Below, piece by piece: positions 1 to 9,040 of a stretch of DNA of 64,000 bases (its first letter is position 1; the number at the start of each line of letters is the position of its first letter). The translations under genes and the position numbers were made by a program. The notes beneath the pieces were generated by a model. The model ran no database searches and was not told where the DNA came from. It was given only the letters and a program-made list of their open reading frames with translations. The stretch covers positions 1-64,000 of the forward strand of contig JAIXPL010000049.1 in the NCBI GenBank assembly GCA_027486255.1, written 5' to 3'. The DNA comes from Comamonadaceae bacterium. GTDB taxonomy: Bacteria; Pseudomonadota; Gammaproteobacteria; Burkholderiales; Burkholderiaceae_C.

Positions 1-973
1 GATCACCCTCACGGACAAATTCGATCACATGGCCGGACGACGCGAGCTGCGCCGACAACATGCGCGCCTCGTGCTCGCATTGGGTCATCAAGAGCGCCAA
101 GCTCACCTCGTCTTGCGCGCCAGGCAGGGGGGTGCCCTCCAGGCGCGACAAAGACAGCAGGTCATTGACCAAGGTCTGCATGCGCTGGGACTGATGGGCC
201 ATCAGGGCCAGGTACTGCTGACGCTGCGCCTCGTCCAGCGGCAAGGTCTGCAGCGTCTCCACGAAGCCGGCCAGCACCGTCAGCGGGGTGCGGATCTCAT
301 GCGAGACGTTGGCCACGAAGTCGCGGCGCATGGCCTCGGCTTGCTCCAGGAGGGTGACATCGCGCGAAAGCATCATGCGCCGGCCCTGGCCGTAGGGATG
401 CAACTGCACCGACAGGCGCACCGGCCGCATGGCTGTGCTCTGGCTGCCCGTGACCACCACGGGGCGGGCATAGTCGCCGGCGGCCACGTAGGCCGTGAAA
501 GCCGGGTCGCGCACCAAATTCACAGCGTACTGCTGAAGATCGCGCTGCACGTCCAGACCATAGTGCTGAGAAGACATCAGGTTGCACCACTCGATCCGAC
601 CTTCGGCATCGAGCAACACCAGACCATTGGGCGAGGCCTGCATGGCCGCCAGGGTTTCATCCAGGCGAGCCTGGCTCTCCTTTCGGGCCCGCAATTGGGC
701 TCGCAGCATGCGGCGCACGCGCTCGGCGAGCTCGCTGTACCAGCCCTGCGCAGGCGCTGAGACCGTGACCGCCTCCTCGCCCAAATCCTGGTCGGCCAAT
801 TGCAAGGCGCGCAGCCAGATTTCGAACCTGGCCAGCCGCATGGAATCCTGCAACAACCACAAGGCACCGCCTGCGATCACGCCCAAGAGGGCACCCGTCG
901 CCCCGCCCAGCCAGCCACCGGCCAGCGCACCGACCAGGGAAAAGACAGCCCAAGACAGCCAGCGAAGCAGCAT
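1..973 (-). CDS. phoR: PhoR phosphate-regulon sensor histidine kinase (partial, C-terminus outside window)
   Basis: Membrane sensor kinase that phosphorylates PhoB when phosphate is scarce and dephosphorylates it when phosphate is plentiful. About 324 residues are visible. The N-terminus (MLLRWLSWAVFSLVGALAGG) gives one or two hydrophobic segments, followed by a PAS-like region and the HisKA motif FVANVSHEIRTPL with the phospho-accepting His. The ATPase domain lies beyond base 1. I chose the ATG at 973 because it follows the phoB stop by 5 bases and reads straight into the membrane segments. It is the last gene of a phoB-phoR pair downstream of pst-phoU. Confidence 0.93.
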   Translation of the reverse strand, partial: MLLRWLSWAVFSLVGALAGGWLGGATGALLGVIAGGALWLLQDSMRLARFEIWLRALQLADQDLGEEAVTVSAPAQGWYSELAERVRRMLRAQLRARKESQARLDETLAAMQASPNGLVLLDAEGRIEWCNLMSSQHYGLDVQRDLQQYAVNLVRDPAFTAYVAAGDYARPVVVTGSQSTAMRPVRLSVQLHPYGQGRRMMLSRDVTLLEQAEAMRRDFVANVSHEIRTPLTVLAGFVETLQTLPLDEAQRQQYLALMAHQSQRMQTLVNDLLSLSRLEGTPLPGAQDEVSLALLMTQCEHEARMLSAQLASSGHVIEFVREGD

Positions 974-978
974 TCGTT

Positions 979-1680
979 TTAGCCGACCTGCGCACCCGAG
1001 GCGCTGAGGCGGTAGCCGGCGCCGCGCACGGTCTCGATCATCCGCGCGGCCTCGCCCAGGCTCTCTCGCAGGCGCTTGACATGCACGTCCACCGTGCGCT
1101 CCTCGATGTACACCTGATCACCCCAGACGCGGTCGAGCAAGGCGCTGCGGCTGTGCACCCGCTCGGCATGCTTCATGAAGTAGTGCAGCAGCTTGAATTC
1201 GGTGGGCCCGAGACGCAGCTCCTGGCCCTTGTAGCTCACACGGTGCGTCGATGCATCCAGGGTGAGCTCGCCCAGCGAGACGGCGTCCTTGACCAGCTCA
1301 GGCGCACGGCGACGCAGCACGGCCCGGATGCGGGCCAGCATTTCCTGGGTGGAAAAAGGCTTGGTGATGTAGTCATCGGCGCCCGCATCAAGCCCGGCCA
1401 CGCGATCGACCTCATCGCCCCGGGCCGTGAGCATGAGAATGGGAATTGCCTTGGTGCGCTCAGCCTGGCGCCAGCGGCGCGCCAGCGCGATGCCACTCTG
1501 GCCGGGCAACATCCAGTCGAGCAGGATAGCGTCGGGCAGAGAATCGTTCAGCACAAGCTGAGCTGCCGCACCGTCTTCAGCGAGCACAGGATCAAAACCA
1601 CCATGTCGCAGGTTCACGGCGATCAACTCGGCAATGGCCGGCTCATCCTCGACCACCAGGATGCGGGGGTGTTGCTTCAT
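979..1680 (-). CDS. phoB: PhoB phosphate-regulon response regulator
   Basis: OmpR-family transcription factor of 233 residues. The receiver domain (about 1-120) has the acidic pocket VVEDE, the phospho-Asp in ILLDWMLPG and the switch Lys in ITKPF. The C-terminal winged helix (about 135-228) carries the typical RTVDVHVKRLRE recognition helix. Phosphorylated PhoB binds Pho boxes, and candidates are visible in this window upstream of pstS and ppk. The gene sits 16 bases after phoU and directly before phoR, so it is probably transcribed with both. Confidence 0.96.
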   Translation of the reverse strand: MKQHPRILVVEDEPAIAELIAVNLRHGGFDPVLAEDGAAAQLVLNDSLPDAILLDWMLPGQSGIALARRWRQAERTKAIPILMLTARGDEVDRVAGLDAGADDYITKPFSTQEMLARIRAVLRRRAPELVKDAVSLGELTLDASTHRVSYKGQELRLGPTEFKLLHYFMKHAERVHSRSALLDRVWGDQVYIEERTVDVHVKRLRESLGEAARMIETVRGAGYRLSASGAQVG

Positions 1681-1696
1681 GTCGGTGCGTTGGGGC

Positions 1697-2398
1697 TCAT
1701 TCGATCAGCGACTCAACCTGGTCGCGCGGGCTGTGGCGAACGTCCTCACCCTTGACGATGTAAATGATGAACTCGGCGATGTTCTTGGCATGGTCGCCGA
1801 CCCGCTCAATGGCTTTGGCCACGAAGAGCAGGTCCAGACTCGAGGAAATAGTGCGCGGGTCTTCCATCATGTAGGTGATGAGCTTGCGCACAAAGCCGTC
1901 GAACTCGCGGTCGATCAGGTCATCTTCCTTCATGATGGCCAGCGCCGCCTTGACATCCAGGCGGGCAAAGGCGTCGAGCGCCTTGCGCAGCAGGCCAGAA
2001 GCCAGCTCGGCCTCCAGCTGAAGGTCCATGGAGGGCAGTGTACGCGCCGAACTGCTTTCCATGATGGACTTGGCCATGCGGGCCACCTTGACGGCCTCGT
2101 CTCCTGCGCGCTCCAGGTTGGCCGTGGTCTTGGACATGGCCATGAGCAAACGCAGGTCACGCGCCGTGGGCTGGCGCCGCGCAATGATGGAAGACAGCTC
2201 TTTGTCGATCTCGACCTCCATGGCATTGACACGCTGCTCAGTTTCCACCACCTGAGTGACGGTCTCCATGCTGAAGTGGGTCAATGCGTAGATGGCCTGG
2301 TGCAGCTGCGACTCCACCATGCCGCCAAGCTCAAGGACGCGGGTAGAGACGCCGTTGAGTTCGCTGTCAAATTGGGTGGACAAGTGTTTGTCGGGCAT
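1697..2398 (-). CDS. phoU: PhoU phosphate-transport regulator
   Basis: Negative regulator of the Pho response that links the Pst transporter to PhoR. The 233 residues match the usual family length and contain the two PhoU three-helix repeats with the acidic metal-binding signature (DKELSSIIARRQP in the first half, RVGDHAKNIAEF in the second). It follows pstB by 23 bases with an AGGAGG-like ribosome-binding site ahead of its ATG, so it is part of the pst operon. Function follows from family and gene order. Confidence 0.95.
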   Translation of the reverse strand: MPDKHLSTQFDSELNGVSTRVLELGGMVESQLHQAIYALTHFSMETVTQVVETEQRVNAMEVEIDKELSSIIARRQPTARDLRLLMAMSKTTANLERAGDEAVKVARMAKSIMESSSARTLPSMDLQLEAELASGLLRKALDAFARLDVKAALAIMKEDDLIDREFDGFVRKLITYMMEDPRTISSSLDLLFVAKAIERVGDHAKNIAEFIIYIVKGEDVRHSPRDQVESLIE

Positions 2399-2421
2399 AG
2401 AGCCTCCTGTATGTTCGCCGA

Positions 2422-3207
2422 TCAGCCGAAACGGCCGGTGATGTAGTCTTCAGTTTCCTTGCGCGTGGGCTTCATGAAGATCTGTTCGGTCTGACCAAAC
2501 TCCACCAGCTCACCCAAGTACATATAGGCCGTGAAATCCGACACGCGGGCGGCCTGTTGCATGTTGTGGGTCACGATGGCCACCGTGTAGTCCTTCTTGA
2601 GCTCACCGACCAGCTCTTCCACCTTCGCGGTCGAGATGGGGTCGAGCGCGGAGGTGGGCTCGTCCAACAAGATCACCTTGGGCTTGACCGCCACAGAGCG
2701 CGCGATACACAGGCGCTGCTGCTGACCGCCCGACAGCGACAAGCCGCTTTGGCCCAGCTTGTCCTTGACCTCGCCCCAGAGCGCCGCCTTGGACAGCGCC
2801 CACTCTACGCGGTCGTCCATTTCAGAGCTGCTGAGGTTTTCGTAGAGCTTGACACCGAAGGAGATGTTGTCATAGATCGACATGGGAAAGGGCGTGGGCT
2901 TCTGGAACACCATGCCCACCCTGGCGCGCAGCAGGTTCAGGTCCTGCTTGGGATCGAGGATGTCCTCGCCATACAGCTTGATCTCCCCCGCGGCGCGCTG
3001 GCCTGGGTAGAGGCTGTACATGCGGTTGAGTGTGCGCAGCAGCGTGGACTTTCCGCAACCCGAAGGCCCGATGAAAGCCGTGACCTTGCCCTCTGCAATG
3101 TCCAGGTTGATCTGATTCAGCCCCTTGAAGGTGCCGTAGAAAAAATCGAGATTGCGAATCTCGATCGCATTGTTCAGGCCGCTTGGCGCGAAGGCTTGTG
3201 TGGTCAT
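2422..3207 (-). CDS. pstB: PstB phosphate ABC transporter ATP-binding protein
   Basis: ATPase of the high-affinity phosphate transporter PstSCAB, 261 residues. Visible motifs in order: Walker [14 protein letters not shown]-loop in [15 protein letters not shown] signature [14 protein letters not shown], Walker [14 protein letters not shown] and the switch His in IVTHNM. The PTPFPMS stretch after the Q-loop is typical of PstB rather than other ABC ATPases. It lies between pstA and phoU in the standard order. Confidence 0.97.
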   Translation of the reverse strand: MTTQAFAPSGLNNAIEIRNLDFFYGTFKGLNQINLDIAEGKVTAFIGPSGCGKSTLLRTLNRMYSLYPGQRAAGEIKLYGEDILDPKQDLNLLRARVGMVFQKPTPFPMSIYDNISFGVKLYENLSSSEMDDRVEWALSKAALWGEVKDKLGQSGLSLSGGQQQRLCIARSVAVKPKVILLDEPTSALDPISTAKVEELVGELKKDYTVAIVTHNMQQAARVSDFTAYMYLGELVEFGQTEQIFMKPTRKETEDYITGRFG

Positions 3208-3231
3208 GGAGAGCTCTCTTGAAATGGAGGT

Positions 3232-4083
3232 TCAGCGGGACGTCTTATCGCGGAAGTACACGCGGGCAATGATGTTGAGCACCAGCACAGCCAGCGTGAT
3301 GAGCAAAGCGCCACCCCAGGCCAGCTTGATCCAGTTCTCGTAAGGGCTCATGGCAAACTGGAAAATCACCACGGGCAGATTGGCCATGGGCGCTTCCATG
3401 TTCGTCGAATAGAACTGGTTATTCAGGGCCGTGAACAGCAAAGGAGCTGTCTCGCCACTGATGCGCGCCACTGCCAGCAGCAGCCCGGTGATCACACCGC
3501 TCTTGGCCGCCCGCAGCGTGACCATGATGGAGACTTTCCAACGGGGAGCACCCAGGGCAAAAGCCGCTTCACGCAAACTGCCCGGCACCAGCCGGAGCAT
3601 GTTTTCCGTGGTTCTCATGACCACGGGAATGGCAATCAGCGACAGCGCCAGGCTGCCCGCATAACCTGAAAAATTACCGACGGTGGCGACCGCGATGGCG
3701 TACACAAACAAACCCAGCACGATGGACGGTGCAGACAACATGATGTCGGTCACAAAGCGGGTCACCTCAGCCGTCTTGCTGTAGTCACCATACTCTGTGA
3801 GGTAGATACCAGCCAGAATGCCCACGGGCGTGGCCACCAGCACCGCCAGGCCCACGATCATCAGGCTGCCGACGATGGCATTGCGCAAGCCCCCACCTTC
3901 CGTACCCGGTGCGGGCGTGTCCTGGGTGAAGAGGTTCCAGTCCAGCGCGGCAAAGCCATTGGAAAAAAGAACAAACAAAATCCAGAGCAAGGCGGCCAGG
4001 CCAATGACCATGGCCGACATGGACAAGGCCAGGCCAATCATGTTGGCACGGCGACGCCGTTCGTAAAGTGCAGAAGTGTTCAT
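3232..4083 (-). CDS. pstA: PstA phosphate ABC transporter permease
   Basis: Inner-membrane permease subunit of PstSCAB, 283 residues with about six membrane helices. The conserved cytoplasmic EAA loop that contacts PstB is visible as LREAAFALGAPRWKVSIMVTLRAAKSG. It lies 52 bases downstream of pstC and 24 upstream of pstB, in the normal pstSCAB-phoU order. Confidence 0.96.
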   Translation of the reverse strand: MNTSALYERRRRANMIGLALSMSAMVIGLAALLWILFVLFSNGFAALDWNLFTQDTPAPGTEGGGLRNAIVGSLMIVGLAVLVATPVGILAGIYLTEYGDYSKTAEVTRFVTDIMLSAPSIVLGLFVYAIAVATVGNFSGYAGSLALSLIAIPVVMRTTENMLRLVPGSLREAAFALGAPRWKVSIMVTLRAAKSGVITGLLLAVARISGETAPLLFTALNNQFYSTNMEAPMANLPVVIFQFAMSPYENWIKLAWGGALLITLAVLVLNIIARVYFRDKTSR

Positions 4084-4135
4084 AGGCTTTTTCTACAAAG
4101 GCATGGCTTGGAAAACAGACGCCAAAGGCTGGCCG

Positions 4136-5143
4136 TCAGGTTCCCTTGGCACGCTCGGTCCGGAGGATGAGCAGCTTGGCCATCGCCAAGACCAAAAAGG
4201 TGATGCAGAACAAGAGGAAGCCCAGGGCAAACAAGGTGTTGAAATGCAGGCCTTCAGCTTCGCCGAATTCATTGGCCAGCACGGAAGCGATCGACGTGCC
4301 TGGCGAAAAAAGCGATGTGGGCATGCGGTTGGCGTTACCGATCACAAAGGTCACGGCCATGGTTTCGCCCAAGGCACGGCCCAGGCCGAGCATGATGCCG
4401 CCAATCACCCCTTTCTGGGTGTAAGGCAAGACCACCTTGCGAACCACTTCCCAGGTCGTGCAGCCTAATCCGTAGGCTGATTCACGCAGGATAGAGGGGG
4501 TGATCTCGAACACGTCGCGCATCACGGCAGCGATGAAAGGCAGGATCATGAAGGCCAGGATGATGCCGGCGGCCAAAATGCCCAGCCCGTTGGGGGCTCC
4601 GCCGAACAACCAGCCCACAATGGGCATGCCGGCAAACACCGACTGGAGCGGCATCTGGAAATACGACGCAAAGACGGGCGCAAACACGAAGAGACCGAAC
4701 ATGCCGTAAATGATGGAGGGCACGGCCGCCAGCAACTCAATGGCGGTGCCCAGGGGCCTGCGAAGCCACACGGGGCAGGTTTCGGTGAGGAACAGCGCAA
4801 TACCAAAGGCCAAAGGCACGGCCAGGAGCAAGGCGATGCCCGCGCTAAAGAGGGTGCCCACGATGGCGATGGCGGCACCAAACTCGCCATTGATGATGTC
4901 CCATTCGACGTACCACAAGAAATGGGCACCGAATTTGGTGAAAGTAGGCAGTGCGTTGACAAACAGCGACACGATGATGCCGACCAGCGCCAGCAACACC
5001 AAGAGGGAGAAGAGCTGCGTCGAACGCTGGAAAACGGCGTCTTGAATCCGCTGCCGACGGGCGACCGCCATCACGCTGGGGTTGACGGACTCGACATGGG
5101 CGGTAGGTGAAGTGGATTTCACGGTCGATTCTGCTTGCATCAT
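4136..5143 (-). CDS. pstC: PstC phosphate ABC transporter permease
   Basis: Second permease subunit of the phosphate transporter, about 335 residues from the chosen start. Six or so hydrophobic segments and the EAA-loop [23 protein letters not shown] are present. The frame is open 78 bases further upstream to 5221, but I prefer the ATG at 5143 ([10 protein letters not shown]). An AGGA site lies about 10 bases before it, and the longer version would have to translate through a perfect 10-bp hairpin just after pstS. Confidence 0.94.
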   Translation of the reverse strand: MMQAESTVKSTSPTAHVESVNPSVMAVARRQRIQDAVFQRSTQLFSLLVLLALVGIIVSLFVNALPTFTKFGAHFLWYVEWDIINGEFGAAIAIVGTLFSAGIALLLAVPLAFGIALFLTETCPVWLRRPLGTAIELLAAVPSIIYGMFGLFVFAPVFASYFQMPLQSVFAGMPIVGWLFGGAPNGLGILAAGIILAFMILPFIAAVMRDVFEITPSILRESAYGLGCTTWEVVRKVVLPYTQKGVIGGIMLGLGRALGETMAVTFVIGNANRMPTSLFSPGTSIASVLANEFGEAEGLHFNTLFALGFLLFCITFLVLAMAKLLILRTERAKGT

Positions 5144-5164
5144 GGTGTCATGTCCTGACGGAAA

Positions 5165-5190
5165 CCGCCGATGCGCGAGGGCATCGGCGG
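5165..5190 (-). promoter_or_regulatory. pstS-pstC intercistronic hairpin
   Basis: A perfect 10-base inverted repeat (CCGCCGATGC and GCATCGGCGG around a 6-base loop) lies between the pstS stop and the pstC start. No T-run follows, so it is less likely to be a strong terminator. It more likely stabilises the pstS message or attenuates read-through, as intercistronic hairpins often do behind binding-protein genes. Confidence 0.6.
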
Positions 5191-5224
5191 CGTAGGGACC
5201 AACTATAGCCAGCCCGCACAAGGA

Positions 5225-6247
5225 TCACTTGAGGTTGATTTGCGACCAGACGCGTTGACGGATCTGGTTGGTCAGTGCATCAGGCAGAGCCACGTAGTCG
5301 AGTTCCTCAGCCATTTTCTTACCGTTCTTGAACGCCCAGTCGAAGAACTTGATGACCTCGGCAGACTGCGCTTTATCGGCGGGCTGCTTGTACATCAGGA
5401 TAAAAGAGGCCGTGGTGACCGGATAAGACTTGGCGCCAGGCTGATTGACGATGGACAGCCCCATGCCGGGCACGCTGAACCAGTCGGCACCGGCGGCGGC
5501 AGCAGCGAAGGTCTCGTCATCGGGCAAGACATAAATACCGTCCCTGTTCTGCAGGGCCATGACCGCGATTTTGTTTTTCTTGGCGTAGGCGTACTCCACA
5601 TAACCCAGGGCACCCTTGGTGCGAGACACGTTGGCTGCAACGCCTTCATTGCCCTTGCCACCCACAGAAGTGGGAGCAGGCCACTTGACGGCAGCGCCAC
5701 GGCCCACGGTGTCCAGCCAGTCTTTGCTGACGGTCGAGAGGTAGTCGGTCCAGTTGAAGGTGGTGCCCGAACCGTCAGCGCGGTGCACCACGGTGATGGC
5801 CAGGTCCGGCAGGCGCTTGCCCGGGTTGAGGGCGGCCAGCTTGGGGTCGTTCCACTTGCTGATCTTGCCCATGAACATTTCAGCCAGAACCGGGCCGGTC
5901 ACACGCAGCTCGCCACTGGCAAAACCGTCGAGATTGATCACCGGAACCGTGCCGCCAATGATGGCTGGAAACTGAACCATGCCGTCTTTGTCGAGCTCTT
6001 CACCCTTGAGCGGGGCGTCGGTGGCACCGAAGGTAACGGTTTTGGCGCGAATCTGGCGAATGCCGCCGGAGGAACCAATCGACTGGTAATTCAGGCCCGT
6101 GCCCGTGGCCTTTTTGTAGGCCTCGGCCCACTTGGCATAAATGGGGAAAGGAAAGGTCGCGCCGGCGCCGGTGATGTCGGCCGCCCAGGTGGTGGCTGCA
6201 GCGACACTGAGGCCAACTGCTGCCAAGAAAGTCTTCATTTTGTGCAT
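5225..6247 (-). CDS. pstS: PstS periplasmic phosphate-binding protein
   Basis: Secreted phosphate receptor of PstSCAB, 340 residues. The N-terminus is a signal peptide (MKTFLAAVGLSVAAATTWA with cleavage before ADITGAGATFP). The phosphate-binding loops are recognisable: GAGATFPFPIYAKW, SIGSSGGIRQI and HRADGSGTTFNWTDYL. The ATG at 6247 is preceded by AGGAG at good spacing. It is the first gene of the pst-phoU-phoBR run and has a Pho-type promoter upstream. Confidence 0.97.
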   Translation of the reverse strand: MHKMKTFLAAVGLSVAAATTWAADITGAGATFPFPIYAKWAEAYKKATGTGLNYQSIGSSGGIRQIRAKTVTFGATDAPLKGEELDKDGMVQFPAIIGGTVPVINLDGFASGELRVTGPVLAEMFMGKISKWNDPKLAALNPGKRLPDLAITVVHRADGSGTTFNWTDYLSTVSKDWLDTVGRGAAVKWPAPTSVGGKGNEGVAANVSRTKGALGYVEYAYAKKNKIAVMALQNRDGIYVLPDDETFAAAAAGADWFSVPGMGLSIVNQPGAKSYPVTTASFILMYKQPADKAQSAEVIKFFDWAFKNGKKMAEELDYVALPDALTNQIRQRVWSQINLK

Positions 6248-6310
6248 GAAAGCTCCTAAATCTGGTTCAAAAAAAAGTGGAATCAGACAGCCCGCGGCTG
6301 ACTTGGGTGG

Positions 6311-6344
6311 ACTCTATGGGGCTTGTGTGACAGTTTCGTGTCTT
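6311..6344 (-). promoter_or_regulatory. Pho-box promoter of pstS (candidate)
   Basis: Reading the minus strand, a degenerate half-site AAGACAC (4 of 7 matches) is followed 11 bases later by a good half-site CTGTCAC. Then come exactly 10 bases and the -10-like hexamer TAGAGT. The same geometry occurs at ppk. It ends about 64 bases before the pstS start codon. Confidence 0.6.
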
Positions 6345-6415
6345 GATTGGCCATGTCCCGTGACGTCCTGAGGCTTTGTTTGGTGTCGTGCAGCGACAGC
6401 TCCCATCGCGCCTTC

Positions 6416-6444
6416 AGGTCATACATATGTCAAATAAATGACTT
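6416..6444. promoter_or_regulatory. Three Pho-half-site-like repeats in the pstS-ppx intergenic region
   Basis: On the minus strand AAGTCAT, TTGACAT and ATGACCT start exactly 11 bases apart, each matching 4-5 of 7 bases of CTGTCAT. The array is AT-rich and nearly symmetric, so it could serve ppx or act as an upstream PhoB site for pstS. This is a pattern match only. Confidence 0.35.
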
Positions 6445-6499
6445 GTGGCTGCCATAAACTGCCTGCCAATCTATTCATTGACGCCTCAAAGCCAAGCGC

Positions 6500-7984
6500 A
6501 TGCAAGACGGAACCCGACTGGCGGCCGTGGACCTGGGCTCCAACAGCTTCCGACTTGAAATCGGTCGCCTGGACCACGGTCTCATCCACCGCACCGAATA
6601 CCTCAAGGAAACTGTCCGCCAAGGCGGTGGACTCGATGCACAGGGCTGGCTCAGCCCTCAGGCCATGCAACGCGGCTGGGATTGTCTGTCCCGATTCGGC
6701 GAGCGCCTGGCCGGGTTCAAGCGCCACCAGGTGCGGGCAGTGGCCACCCAGACATTGCGGGAGGCCCGCAACCGGGAGGAGTTCCTGGCCCGGGGCCGGG
6801 ACTTGCTGGGTTTTCAGATCGACATCATTCCGGGGCGCGAAGAAGCTCGCTTGATCTACCAGGGCGTGGCCCACCTGCTGCCCCAAAACGAGGAAAGACG
6901 GCTGGTGGTAGACATCGGCGGCCGCTCCACCGAGATGATCCTCGGCCAGGGTCTGCATGCCCGCCAGATGGACTCCTGGCCGGTGGGCAGCGTCACCTGG
7001 TCCCTGGCGCACTTCCCGGATGGTCTGTTCACGGCGCGGGCCTTTAAAGCGGCCGAGGTCGCTGCCAAGGCGGTGCTGGAGGAGGCCTGGCCCGCTTTTG
7101 GCGGCGAACACTGGGACCAAGCCTACGGCTCCTCCGGCACGGCCAATGCCGTGGCCGAAGTCCTGGGTAGCCTGGGCTGGCCGGCAGGGTGCATCACCCG
7201 CGAAGGCCTGGACTGGCTGCTCGAGCGCCTGCTCAAGAGCCAGAGTGCAGACCGACTCAAAATGGACGGGCTCAAAGACGAGCGCAGGGCCGTGATCGGG
7301 GGCGGGGTGAGTGTGCTGCGTGCGGTGTTCGATCTGTTGGACATCCAGACCATGCAGGTGGCCCAGGGGGCGCTGCGACACGGCGCGCTGTACGACCTGC
7401 TGCAACGCGAACACAGCGACACCGACCTGCGGGGGCGCACGGTCGAGCGCCTGAGGCACAGGTTTGGGGTGGACAGCGCACAAGCCGACCGAGTTTGCCG
7501 CGTGGCCCGCCAGTTGCTGGGCATGGCACCACCTGCTGTTGAGGATTACCCCCGGCTGGAGCGCAAGCTGGGCTGGGCTGCTCAACTGCACGAAATTGGC
7601 AGCCACATCGCGCATGAAAACCACCACAAGCATGGTGCCTACATCCTGGACCATGTGGATGCACCTGGCTTTGCCCTGGAAGAGCTGCATCGGCTCAGCC
7701 TGCTGGTGCTCGGCCATCGCGGCAAACTCAGAAAGCTCGAAGCCGAGCTGAGCGATGAAGTTTTCGCGCGCCAGCTCCTGGCCCTGCGCCTGGCCGTGAT
7801 CCTGGCCCATGCGCACCGAGACCCGGACATGAAAGGCATGAAGCTCGCCAGCGACTCGGACGGCATGAGCCTGAACCTGCGCTCCGGCTGGGCGGACAGC
7901 TATCCGCAATCCATGCACCTGCTGCGCGAGGAAGTGCTGGCTTGGCAAAAAACGCCGCACCCGCTGCAACTCAAGGGCGGTTGA
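6500..7984 (+). CDS. ppx: Exopolyphosphatase Ppx/GppA family
   Basis: Enzyme of 494 residues that removes terminal phosphates from polyphosphate; the family also includes pppGpp phosphatases. The N-terminal ASKHA motif DLGSNSFRLEIGR and the second phosphate loop VVDIGGRSTEMILG are visible. The C-terminal half (about 310-490) has the HD-like helical region with LHEIGSHIAHENHHKHG. The length suits the long Ppx class. Its position opposite pstS and close to ppk supports a polyphosphate role. No strong ribosome-binding site precedes the ATG. Confidence 0.93.
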   Translation: MQDGTRLAAVDLGSNSFRLEIGRLDHGLIHRTEYLKETVRQGGGLDAQGWLSPQAMQRGWDCLSRFGERLAGFKRHQVRAVATQTLREARNREEFLARGRDLLGFQIDIIPGREEARLIYQGVAHLLPQNEERRLVVDIGGRSTEMILGQGLHARQMDSWPVGSVTWSLAHFPDGLFTARAFKAAEVAAKAVLEEAWPAFGGEHWDQAYGSSGTANAVAEVLGSLGWPAGCITREGLDWLLERLLKSQSADRLKMDGLKDERRAVIGGGVSVLRAVFDLLDIQTMQVAQGALRHGALYDLLQREHSDTDLRGRTVERLRHRFGVDSAQADRVCRVARQLLGMAPPAVEDYPRLERKLGWAAQLHEIGSHIAHENHHKHGAYILDHVDAPGFALEELHRLSLLVLGHRGKLRKLEAELSDEVFARQLLALRLAVILAHAHRDPDMKGMKLASDSDGMSLNLRSGWADSYPQSMHLLREEVLAWQKTPHPLQLKGG

Positions 7985-8018
7985 CGCGCCACTGCAGGTT
8001 CCACTGCGCAAGGAGTCT

Positions 8019-8060
8019 TTGACCGGCAGAAGCTCAACGGTATAAACTGTTTACACCGTT
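8019..8060 (+). promoter_or_regulatory. Promoter with 25-bp palindromic operator
   Basis: TTGACC (8019-8024) and TATAAA (8041-8046) form a -35/-10 pair with a 16-base spacer. The -10 lies inside a near-perfect 25-bp palindrome at 8036-8060, whose arms read AACGGTATAAAC and GTTTACACCGTT with one mismatched pair. A repressor bound there would block RNA polymerase. The downstream gene encodes a ribbon-helix-helix-like protein, so autoregulation is a reasonable inference. Confidence 0.65.
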
Positions 8061-8074
8061 TAAAGGAGTTCATC

Positions 8075-8545
8075 ATGCCCGCCACCTCCAAGGCCAGTGT
8101 CCAACCCGCAAAGCAAGCCGCGGCAAAACGCCCGCGCACAGCCGCCGCGAAGAAAACCACGCGCACACGCAGCACGGCGGCCAAGCGCCGCACACCTGCA
8201 CCTCAACCCGCACCCACACCGCGCTCCCCCGTGGCCGCCCCCAAGCCAGCACCTGCCAAGCCTTTGAAGGCTGAACAGGCCGCCAAGCCCGGCAAGGACA
8301 AGAACGCCAAGGCCCTAGAGAAGGTGAAGAAACCCAAGCTGGTGCGCGACAGCTTCACCATTCCCAAAGCCGAATACGAGGTGCTGGCGGCGCTCAAAGC
8401 ACGTGCGGCCAAACAGGGTCAAACCCCCAAGAAAAGCGAGCTGCTGCGCGCCGGGATCATGGCCCTGGCCGGCATGAGTGACGCCCAGTTCATCAAGAGC
8501 CTGCAGGCCGTGCCCGCCATCAAAACCGGACGGCCAGCCCGCTGA
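8075..8545 (+). CDS. Histone-like tailed protein with a ribbon-helix-helix-like C-terminal domain
   Basis: 156 residues. Residues 1 to about 85 are a low-complexity tail rich in Lys, Ala, Pro and Arg, resembling histone H1-like tails. Residues about 88-135 read RDSFTIPKAEYEVLAALKAR then KKSELLRAGIMALAGM, which fits the strand-helix-helix layout of MetJ/Arc-type DNA-binding domains. AAAGGAG precedes the ATG at ideal spacing, just after a palindromic promoter. It probably binds DNA and may regulate itself. Targets are unknown, and it could equally be a nucleoid protein. It lies between ppx and sixA. Confidence 0.75.
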   Translation: MPATSKASVQPAKQAAAKRPRTAAAKKTTRTRSTAAKRRTPAPQPAPTPRSPVAAPKPAPAKPLKAEQAAKPGKDKNAKALEKVKKPKLVRDSFTIPKAEYEVLAALKARAAKQGQTPKKSELLRAGIMALAGMSDAQFIKSLQAVPAIKTGRPAR

Positions 8546-8551
8546 GCCTGC

Positions 8552-9040
8552 TCAGAGGAAGTCGGGTGACTGCACGGTCATGAGCACCGTCTGTCGCTCG
8601 CCCTCGCGATCACGCTGGCGCAACCACCAGACCGCGCCCTTGCGGATGGACAAGTCCGCCTGCGGCAGGTTCAGCAGCAAGGCAGCGGTCCGGCCTAGGG
8701 TTGGCTGGTGTCCCACCACCAGCACGGGCAGCTTGCCCTGAGGCCACTGGGCCGCCTCCAGCAGGGACTCGACGCTTTCGCCCGGGGCAATCTGATCGCA
8801 AGTTTTAAACTTGCGCCCCAGGTTCAGAGCCGTTTGCTCGCATCGCAGGGCCGGACTCACCAGGATGCGGGCACTTTCAGGCAATTGCCGGCTGAGCCAG
8901 GCGGCCATACGGGCCGCGTGTTTTTGCCCACGCCCTGTGAGCGCCCGCTGAAGGTCGAGCCGGTACTGCGCCTCAGGGCCTGCGCCCGGTTCGGGTTCCT
9001 GGGCCTCCGCATGGCGCCAAAGAATCAAATCCATGTGCAT
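8552..9040 (-). CDS. sixA: SixA-like phosphohistidine phosphatase
   Basis: Histidine-phosphatase superfamily protein of 162 residues with the catalytic motif LILWRHAEA at the N-terminus and further superfamily residues in LVSPALRCEQTA and VVGHQPTLG. In E. coli SixA dephosphorylates the His of phosphotransfer proteins. Its ATG shares a base with the ppk stop (TGATG), so the two are translationally coupled. That coupling suggests a link to phosphate or polyphosphate metabolism, but the substrate cannot be read from the sequence. Confidence 0.88.
   Translation of the reverse strand: MHMDLILWRHAEAQEPEPGAGPEAQYRLDLQRALTGRGQKHAARMAAWLSRQLPESARILVSPALRCEQTALNLGRKFKTCDQIAPGESVESLLEAAQWPQGKLPVLVVGHQPTLGRTAALLLNLPQADLSIRKGAVWWLRQRDREGERQTVLMTVQSPDFL

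Noticed and set aside
6419..8011. Open frame of 530 codons opposite ppx
   Set aside because: Shadow of ppx. The ppx frame has all family motifs, while this one has none.
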